Assembly: GCA_029556045.1 (NCBI GenBank)
Contig: JAKQGS010000185.1
Location: forward strand, 1-8,898
Length of the DNA: 8,898 bases
DNA from: Pseudomonadota bacterium
Lineage (GTDB): Bacteria; Bdellovibrionota; Oligoflexia; Oligoflexales; Oligoflexaceae
Direction of reading: 5' to 3'
Both the position numbers and the translations under genes were made by a program. This document shows, piece after piece, positions 1 to 4,452 of the stretch (positions are counted from its first letter, which is position 1; the number at the start of each line of letters is the position of its first letter). Below the pieces are notes generated by a model that saw nothing but the letters and a program-made list of their open reading frames with translations, made no database searches and was not told where the DNA came from.

Positions 1-4
1 TGAA

Positions 5-33
5 GGGTTGGGGATTGGGAAGGTGGGGTAGGG
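5..33 (+). other. G-quadruplex-type G-run motif
   Basis: Five runs of at least three G lie at 5-7, 10-13, 17-19, 25-28 and 31-33, with loops of 2, 3, 5 and 2 bases. This satisfies the usual intramolecular quadruplex pattern on the + strand; the - strand is correspondingly C-rich. It lies just past the stop codon of the leftward DUF486 gene, so in that transcript it would be a C-rich 3' tail. The motif is directly visible; whether it folds or matters is unknown. The window edge is only four bases away, so the tract may extend further. Confidence 0.6.
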
Positions 34-61
34 TTATTAAAAAAAAGAGGGCTTGATTCTC

Positions 62-316
62 CTACCAATAAACGGAGAACACCACAAAAACCGAAAGGGT
101 GATGACCTCCTGCACGATTTTCAGCTGCGCCAGAGTCATCAGTCCGTGACCATGTCGGTTGGCGGGGACCTGAAAACAATATTCAAAAAATGCAATGCCC
201 CAGCTGACCAGTATGGCCACCATCAGGGGTTTTTCTTTGAGTCCCTTGAGGTGTCCATACCAGGCAAACGTCATGAAGATATTGGAGATCAACAGTAGAG
301 CAACGACTTTGAACAT
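62..316 (-). CDS. DUF486 (DMT_6) small membrane protein, C-terminally short
   Basis: This 84-residue hydrophobic protein matches the DUF486 family, small DMT-superfamily-like membrane proteins of unknown substrate. The family hallmarks are clear: an N-terminal helix with SNIFMTFAWYGHLK (about residues 10-23), a second helix with the LVSWGIAFFEYCFQVPANR block (about 36-54), and LAQLKIVQEVITL (about 62-74) leading into a third helix. Family members are usually about 110 residues with a fourth C-terminal helix. Here TAG interrupts right after FSVYW, and the other two frames do not restore a plausible fourth helix, so the gene is truncated or frameshifted. The start is supported by AGGA nine bases upstream, and the gene begins 15 bases after the methyltransferase stop, so both are probably co-transcribed. 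A run of eight T follows on the coding strand after a weak stem. Family call firm; functionality doubtful. Confidence 0.8.
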   Translation of the reverse strand: MFKVVALLLISNIFMTFAWYGHLKGLKEKPLMVAILVSWGIAFFEYCFQVPANRHGHGLMTLAQLKIVQEVITLSVFVVFSVYW

Positions 317-331
317 GAAAAAAAGTCCTGG

Positions 332-1015
332 TTATTTTTTCTTGAAAAACTCTTCAGCTGCTTTCATGTGGGACGACGGCCCGGAGTCTTTCTGCTTGCT
401 GTGCATATCCCAAAGATTGTATTTGGCGGCATCCTTGTCCAACGGCTTTTGCGCGAGGCATTGCACCACCACACGACCGTGCACCAATCCCTCCTGGTAG
501 AAGAGAATGCGCAGCCCTTTGAGGTTGTGCAGCAATTCATTGGGGCCAAAATAGTAATGGCGATAGGCTTCGTCCTTGGCAATAATTTCCTTCATCTCCT
601 CCACCATGAAGGACTCCACCAAAAGGGTTCCCCCCTGCTTGAGGGCGCGGACCATTTCGGAATAGTACCGGGGCACCGCCGGCCGGTAATTCATCATAAT
701 GACGGTGTCGTATTCCATCAACCCCATCAGGTACATGTCCAGGTCCGCCTGTTCTGCCGTGAGGGTCACACCCTGCTCCTCCGCCAGCTTGCGGGCGTGC
801 TCGATGCCAACCGTCGAGATGTCAAAACCCTTGACCTGAAAGCCCTCCTTGGCGAGGAAAACACTGTTGCGTCCTTCCCCCATGGCGACATCCAGGACTT
901 TACCTTTTTGCAGGCGTGGCAATGAATCCACGAGAAAGGAGCTAGGCTGCTTGCCATAGTTAAAAGCATACTTTTCGTAGTAGGCATTCCAGTATTGGGC
1001 AGGTGTTTGCGTCAT
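332..1015 (-). CDS. Class I SAM-dependent methyltransferase, TehB-like
   Basis: This 227-residue cytoplasmic protein has a Rossmann-type methyltransferase fold. It opens with the YWNAYYEKYAFNYGKQPSSFL block (residues 8-28) typical of TehB-like and thiopurine-methyltransferase-like enzymes. Motif I for SAM binding is VLDVAMGEGRN (40-50), the acidic residue ending strand 2 is D65 in GFDIS, motif III is around ADLD (90-93), and the post-motif strand is LKQGGTLLVE (125-134). The substrate cannot be read from sequence; tellurite or small-molecule methylation is a family possibility only. After the core there is a charged, Lys-rich C-terminal tail of about 35 residues ending in FFKKK that the compact members lack. 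The ATG at 1015 is preceded by a weak GGGGTG, and no good promoter was found. The gene is divergent from prmA, across a palindromic element, and leads into the DUF486 gene. Confidence 0.85.
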   Translation of the reverse strand: MTQTPAQYWNAYYEKYAFNYGKQPSSFLVDSLPRLQKGKVLDVAMGEGRNSVFLAKEGFQVKGFDISTVGIEHARKLAEEQGVTLTAEQADLDMYLMGLMEYDTVIMMNYRPAVPRYYSEMVRALKQGGTLLVESFMVEEMKEIIAKDEAYRHYYFGPNELLHNLKGLRILFYQEGLVHGRVVVQCLAQKPLDKDAAKYNLWDMHSKQKDSGPSSHMKAAEEFFKKK

Positions 1016-1050
1016 GAGGCACCCCGGTCCGCAGTGATGTAGTTTATTTC

Positions 1051-1173
1051 AGATTTTGCTGAAAAAGGTCGAGGTCAAGGCACGAGAAAGAAAAAAAGCG
1101 CAGTGTATTCAACATACATGAGCATTTTTTTCTGACGAAGTAACGCAGAGATCGGCCTTTTGCAGCAGAATCT
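1051..1173. repeat. 123-bp imperfect palindromic intergenic element
   Basis: The outer arms 1051-1072 and 1152-1173 are inverted copies matching at 19 of 22 positions; two of the three differences become G-U pairs in RNA of the + strand, leaving one A-G mismatch. Inside lies a second stem: AGAAAAAAA at 1089-1097 pairs with TTTTTTTCT at 1125-1133. It continues inward through GCGCAGTGTAT and ATACATGAGC, with one mismatch and single-base bulges, to a five-base loop at 1109-1113. The segments between the two stems do not pair. It sits between two divergent genes, where no terminator is needed. It could be a non-autonomous palindromic repeat (MITE- or REP-like), a structured RNA, or a regulatory region; no transposase or clear target duplication is visible. 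Structure well supported, identity unknown. Confidence 0.75.
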
Positions 1174-1176
1174 ATT

Positions 1177-1330
1177 TTAAAGCCATGACGATAGGGAGGT
1201 GGAGCCGTTTTGGCAAGCGAATCCTGACCAAACCCGGCAGGGTCGGGCACCAGCGTTCGTTCGCCCGTGTGATTCAAGCAAGGTGCGGGAATCCTTGCGA
1301 TTACCAGCTCTTCGAGGGTACACTAGGGGT
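1177..1330 (+). other. Probable structured leader upstream of prmA
   Basis: This stretch is open in the prmA frame from an ATG at 1185, but I read it as non-coding. That ATG has no Shine-Dalgarno sequence, and the 53 extra residues are basic and unlike a PrmA N-terminus. Three small stems can be drawn: CCTGACC 1223-1229 with GGTCGGG 1241-1247 (one G-U), GGGC 1245-1248 with GCCC 1263-1266 (overlapping the first), and GCAAGG 1278-1283 with CCTTGC 1293-1298. A weak promoter-like pair, TTGCGA 1295-1300 and TACACT 1319-1324 with 18 bases between, lies near the end, but would start transcription almost on the ribosome-binding site. None of this proves a regulatory RNA. Confidence 0.35.
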
Positions 1331-1336
1331 GGAGGT
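1331..1336 (+). promoter_or_regulatory. Ribosome-binding site that fixes the prmA start
   Basis: GGAGGT lies seven bases before the ATG at 1344, close to ideal Shine-Dalgarno sequence and spacing. The longer alternative start at 1185 has nothing comparable, so this site decides the annotation of the prmA start. Confidence 0.8.
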
Positions 1337-1343
1337 AGCTGAT

Positions 1344-2303
1344 ATGGTGGAACAATCGTTGCCGGAAAGCACATACGAACTTCGTCTGGTCTTTGATTCC
1401 AGCCAGCCGATGGCGGCTACCGTACTGAAAGAAAAGGTCAAGGACCTCTTAAACCAGTGGGGGCGTCCGGATTTTGTGGATGCCTTTGCGGATGGCTCAT
1501 CCATCGGTATTGACGAGGCTGCGAACCTATTGAGCCTTGGACCCGAGGATACCGTCGATTACATGCCGATGTCCCTCTATGACTTTGACAAAGCACGATT
1601 GGAGGATGTTGGGGGGCGCCTAGTGCTGGAGGTAGGCGAACGTTTTTTGCGTATTGAAATGCGCCGTCTCGACACCCAGGCTTGGAATCAGGCGTGGCAG
1701 GAATCCTTTGCACCATGGAATACTGCGCGCTTCTACATTATGCCGGTGGGACACAATGGCGACCCCCCCCATCAATTAAAAAGTCTGTCGATCGAAGCCG
1801 GTGAAGTTTTTGGGACGGGGCAGCATGCCACCACGCGGGCCTGTCTGTTGGGTCTGGAGCGTTACGTTGCCAATCATGACGTCAGCGGCATGAGTCTGCT
1901 GGATATCGGCACGGGCACGGGAATTTTAGCTTTAGCCGCCCGTCACCTCGGTTTTGGGCGGGTTGTGGGTACCGATCTGGATGAGTCGATTCTGGCCACA
2001 GCGCGGCGCAATGCGGCGCATAGCGGTATTGCCGGCATTGAATGGCGTCTTGCAGATCAACCGGTTCAGGGGCTGTTTGAAGTGGTGACCTGCAATATTC
2101 TTTTGCCGGAACTGGTAAAGGTGCTGCCAACGATTCAAAAATCCTTGACCTCCCGTGGAGTGGCGTTGCTGTCGGGATTTGTGGACAGCGACAGAAGTTG
2201 GGTGCGGGAGGAAGCCCTGCGCCTGGGTCTGGTGGAGGAGGAGCTTCTGCAGGAGGTGGGCTGGGATTGTATTCGGTTTCGCAACACTGGCGAGCCTTCC
2301 TGA
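1344..2303 (+). CDS. prmA: Ribosomal protein L11 methyltransferase PrmA
   Basis: PrmA transfers methyl groups from SAM to amino groups of ribosomal protein L11 in the cytoplasm. From the ATG at 1344 the protein has 319 residues, slightly above the usual 290-300. Signature blocks in order: a substrate-domain region with WNQAWQESFAPW (114-125), the family-specific FGTGQHATT (156-164), SAM motif I LLDIGTGTGILALAA (185-199), the acidic TDLDE segment (about 210-214), and NILLPEL (251-257), the counterpart of the usual NILAxPL. The C-terminus ends with the WDCIRFRN segment plus a short tail. The N-terminal L11-recognition domain is more divergent. An open frame extends upstream to 1185, but the Shine-Dalgarno sequence favours 1344. 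Codons near 1763-1770 contain a run of eight C. The gene is followed 92 bases later by a lipoprotein gene on the same strand. Confidence 0.92.
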   Translation: MVEQSLPESTYELRLVFDSSQPMAATVLKEKVKDLLNQWGRPDFVDAFADGSSIGIDEAANLLSLGPEDTVDYMPMSLYDFDKARLEDVGGRLVLEVGERFLRIEMRRLDTQAWNQAWQESFAPWNTARFYIMPVGHNGDPPHQLKSLSIEAGEVFGTGQHATTRACLLGLERYVANHDVSGMSLLDIGTGTGILALAARHLGFGRVVGTDLDESILATARRNAAHSGIAGIEWRLADQPVQGLFEVVTCNILLPELVKVLPTIQKSLTSRGVALLSGFVDSDRSWVREEALRLGLVEEELLQEVGWDCIRFRNTGEPS

Positions 2304-2395
2304 GGGTATTTGCAATCCTAAAAAATGCCTCAAGAAATCCATTGGAATCACCGATATGAATGATGGGTGGAACCATTTTTTGGATCGGTGTGACC

Positions 2396-2932
2396 ATGAA
2401 ACAGATACTTCGATACAAGTATATTCTTAGTTTTATTGCGGTTTTTATACTTTCTTCCTGTGAGGAGGAAGGGAAACCGAAGGCTTCCGGCCGTACGGTC
2501 AAACCCGTTGTAGACAACGATGAAACAGATTCCGAGGAGCCAGCTGAAGAGGGGCCCGTGACCATTGGCGAGAAAAAGGACAACACCAACGTGGACTGCC
2601 TGTGGCCGGCGGACCATCAATGGGTGGAAGTGAAGTTCACGGTGGATTTCGAAAATTCGATTGAAAATTGCCTAGCCCTGGATTTTTCTTCGTCGGATCC
2701 AGAGTCCGGTGGCTCCGCTGATGATGTTGGGCCGGATCATGAATTTGTCTCCCGTCTGGCGGTTAAACTGCGGGCCGAAAAACTGGAAGCCTCGCGAAGC
2801 CGTGAATATCTGATCGGCATTCACTGCCAAATGGACGGCGCTGAAGAAACCATTATAACGAAGACCGTCAAGGTTCCAGTCGATGCCACCGCCGCTCTGA
2901 CAGACGGGACCTGCTCGAAACTCAACTATTGA
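2396..2932 (+). CDS. Small putative lipoprotein with four cysteines
   Basis: I do not recognise the domain. From the ATG at 2396 the product has 178 residues: a basic N-terminus (MKQILRYKY), a hydrophobic core, and the lipobox LSSC with the modified cysteine at position 22. The mature protein starts with a run of Glu and an acidic, disordered linker to about residue 65. A compact region of about 110 residues follows, with four cysteines (in VDCLW, ENCLA, IHCQM and GTCSK) that could form two disulfides in the periplasm or outside the cell. No Asp sits at +2, so outer-membrane sorting is possible by the E. coli rule, if it applies here. An upstream in-frame ATG at 2360 would place 12 extra residues before the signal sequence and is less likely. 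The ribosome-binding site is weak for both. A strong terminator follows. Confidence 0.75.
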   Translation: MKQILRYKYILSFIAVFILSSCEEEGKPKASGRTVKPVVDNDETDSEEPAEEGPVTIGEKKDNTNVDCLWPADHQWVEVKFTVDFENSIENCLALDFSSSDPESGGSADDVGPDHEFVSRLAVKLRAEKLEASRSREYLIGIHCQMDGAEETIITKTVKVPVDATAALTDGTCSKLNY

Positions 2933-2964
2933 GAAATTTGTTTGGTACTTTCAGCAATTTTCCG

Positions 2965-2992
2965 GTCGGCAGAACTTGCCGACTTTTTTTTT
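2965..2992 (+). terminator. Rho-independent terminator after the small lipoprotein gene
   Basis: A perfect seven-base stem, GTCGGCA (2965-2971) and TGCCGAC (2977-2983), encloses a five-base loop and is followed immediately by nine T. It lies 32 bases past the stop at 2932 and should end the upstream transcript before the vWA gene. The rest of the gap to 3201 is AT-rich; a TTGACG at 3056-3061 has no convincing -10 partner. Confidence 0.92.
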
Positions 2993-3201
2993 CCTCAGCG
3001 GATACACATCGTTAAATTCCAACCAAAACTTTTTCGCTCAAACGCTGACGCCTTTTTGACGAATTTGGGAAGGAAATCAGGCTAACGCCGGTTTTCATTG
3101 CCAAAAGAAATCCTGTTGCCAAGAAGGGCAAGAAAACACTGACGAAACACCTGAGATTCGCGTAGGGCAAACACAACCAAGATTTTTAGAGGAACACAAC
3201 A

Positions 3202-4383
3202 ATGACCAGAGGAACGATCAAACTGAGCCTGGCGGTGGGGTTTGTGCTGGGGCTTGCGACACTGGAGGCCTGTGGACGGGAAACCGCTGAGTTTACCGCC
3301 ATCACACGCACCGCCCCGACTCAGCCTCCACAAGAGCCTCTCCCAAACGTGATCAGCAACGATTCATCGACGGATGCGGACCCCCCTGTAGCGGTCAATG
3401 AAGTTCCCCAGATACCCACCGATCCACTGGAGCTGCCCGAATCACCCGCATCGCCCACGGTTCCACAATATCCTGCTGAACCGGAGCAGCCGGCACAACC
3501 GGAACAGCCAGTGGAGGAGCCCGAACAACCGGAGCAGCCTGTTGAAACTGAAGTGCGGTTTGTGACGGACGCGTTTAGAGGGCAGGAAAAGGTTCTCGCC
3601 CGCAGTCCTGACATTATTTTTCTGGTGGATACGTCCGGCAGTATGAGTTGGGAAAAAGCTTATTTGGAGCGGGAAACGGACTCTTTTGTACAGCAATTGC
3701 TCGGTTATCAGATTCAGGATTTTCAACTCATGATGGTGGGACAAAATTTCCATTTTCCATCCAGTATGGATCAGCATGAAAATTTTGAGGTGGTTAAAGC
3801 TCCCATCGGAAGTTTTGACAGTCTGGATGTGCTTCTTAAACTATTTAAGGGTGAGTACGAGACCAAACTACAATTTCGCCGCGATCACCCCAAGGAGATT
3901 ATCATTGTCTCCGACGACAATTACGGTCTGCCAGTTTTTGTAAAACCGGACGAGCAACTGATCAGTGAATTCCTGGTCAAATTGCAGGCTCTGGGCGTCA
4001 GCAATGTGCGATTCAGCGGTATCGTCGGCTTCGAGGTCGGCCAGCATACCCCCAGCTGCAATATATCGCGTGTTGGTTCCGTCTATAAAAAACTGGCAGC
4101 TATGCAAAAACCGGCCGGCCTGATCCAAAATCTCTGCGAGGAAGACTGGGGCATGCTCCTGGAAAACATGGGTACATTTATTGTGGAACGTACCCTGGAG
4201 CGTAAGTTTGCTCTCAGTCAGACGATCGATGGCGCTCATGAAGTTCTGGTGGAAATGGATGGACAGGTTGTTTCATCCAACTTTTACACCATCGATTATG
4301 GCCGTGGTATTCTGGAATTTAAATCCGGTCACACACCGCCCAAAGATGCGATCATCAAAGTCACCTACGCGACCTTACCCTGA
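3202..4383 (+). CDS. Lipoprotein with von Willebrand factor A domain
   Basis: The 393-residue protein starts with a signal sequence ending in LEAC, cysteine at 24; Glu at -2 makes this lipobox imperfect, though the hydrophobic core and cysteine spacing fit. Residues 25-120 form a Pro/Glu/Gln-rich linker, with the EQP-type repeats concentrated at 91-115, likely an extended stalk. A vWA fold follows from about 136: the metal-ion-dependent adhesion site DTSGS (143-147, Asp-x-Ser-x-Ser) and IIIVSDDN (233-240), where the usual Thr-Asp-Gly reads Ser-Asp-Asp. The last 55 residues resemble a small beta-rich module (HEVLVEMDGQ, YGRGILEF, IIKVTYA). Such proteins usually bind proteins or metal at the cell surface; the ligand here is unknown. 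AGAGGA eight bases before the ATG supports the start. The gene ends opposite the leftward M1-like gene. Confidence 0.85.
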   Translation: MTRGTIKLSLAVGFVLGLATLEACGRETAEFTAITRTAPTQPPQEPLPNVISNDSSTDADPPVAVNEVPQIPTDPLELPESPASPTVPQYPAEPEQPAQPEQPVEEPEQPEQPVETEVRFVTDAFRGQEKVLARSPDIIFLVDTSGSMSWEKAYLERETDSFVQQLLGYQIQDFQLMMVGQNFHFPSSMDQHENFEVVKAPIGSFDSLDVLLKLFKGEYETKLQFRRDHPKEIIIVSDDNYGLPVFVKPDEQLISEFLVKLQALGVSNVRFSGIVGFEVGQHTPSCNISRVGSVYKKLAAMQKPAGLIQNLCEEDWGMLLENMGTFIVERTLERKFALSQTIDGAHEVLVEMDGQVVSSNFYTIDYGRGILEFKSGHTPPKDAIIKVTYATLP

Positions 4384-4407
4384 TATTGTTATTGGTTTCG
4401 ACTCCAT

Positions 4408-4435
4408 GGGAGCTGGTTCATCGGAGCCAGCTCCT
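4408..4435. terminator. Long hairpin between convergent genes, possible bidirectional terminator
   Basis: GGAGCTGG (4409-4416) and CCAGCTCC (4427-4434) pair perfectly. The stem continues inward through TTC and GAG (one G-U) to a four-base ATCG loop, giving 11 pairs, plus an outer G-U. It lies 25 bases past the vWA stop and 18 bases before the stop of the opposing gene. Neither side has a proper U-run, so it may act as a Rho-assisted or 3'-end-stabilising hairpin rather than a classic terminator. Confidence 0.6.
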
Positions 4436-4452
4436 GATTCTTGCAGCAGGGC

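Noticed and set aside
368..925. 185-codon open frame on the + strand
   Set aside because: Antisense to the well-supported TehB-like methyltransferase.
1177..1300. tRNA or other known small RNA upstream of prmA
   Set aside because: Small stems exist but there is no cloverleaf, no T-arm consensus and no recognisable RNA family.
1185..1343. Extended 372-residue form of PrmA from the ATG at 1185
   Set aside because: No ribosome-binding site at 1185, basic extension unlike the family, and a near-ideal site before 1344.
1882..2589. 235-codon open frame on the - strand
   Set aside because: It is antisense to prmA and the next lipoprotein gene, low-complexity in Pro/Ser, and resembles no protein family; a shadow of the real genes.
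3056..3086. Promoter TTGACG ... GCTAAC before the vWA gene
   Set aside because: Spacing is 19 and the -10 matches only three bases, too weak to list.
3321..3614. Cys/Gly/Ser-rich - strand frame
   Set aside because: The composition is just the complement of the Pro/Glu/Gln-rich stalk codons of the vWA lipoprotein.
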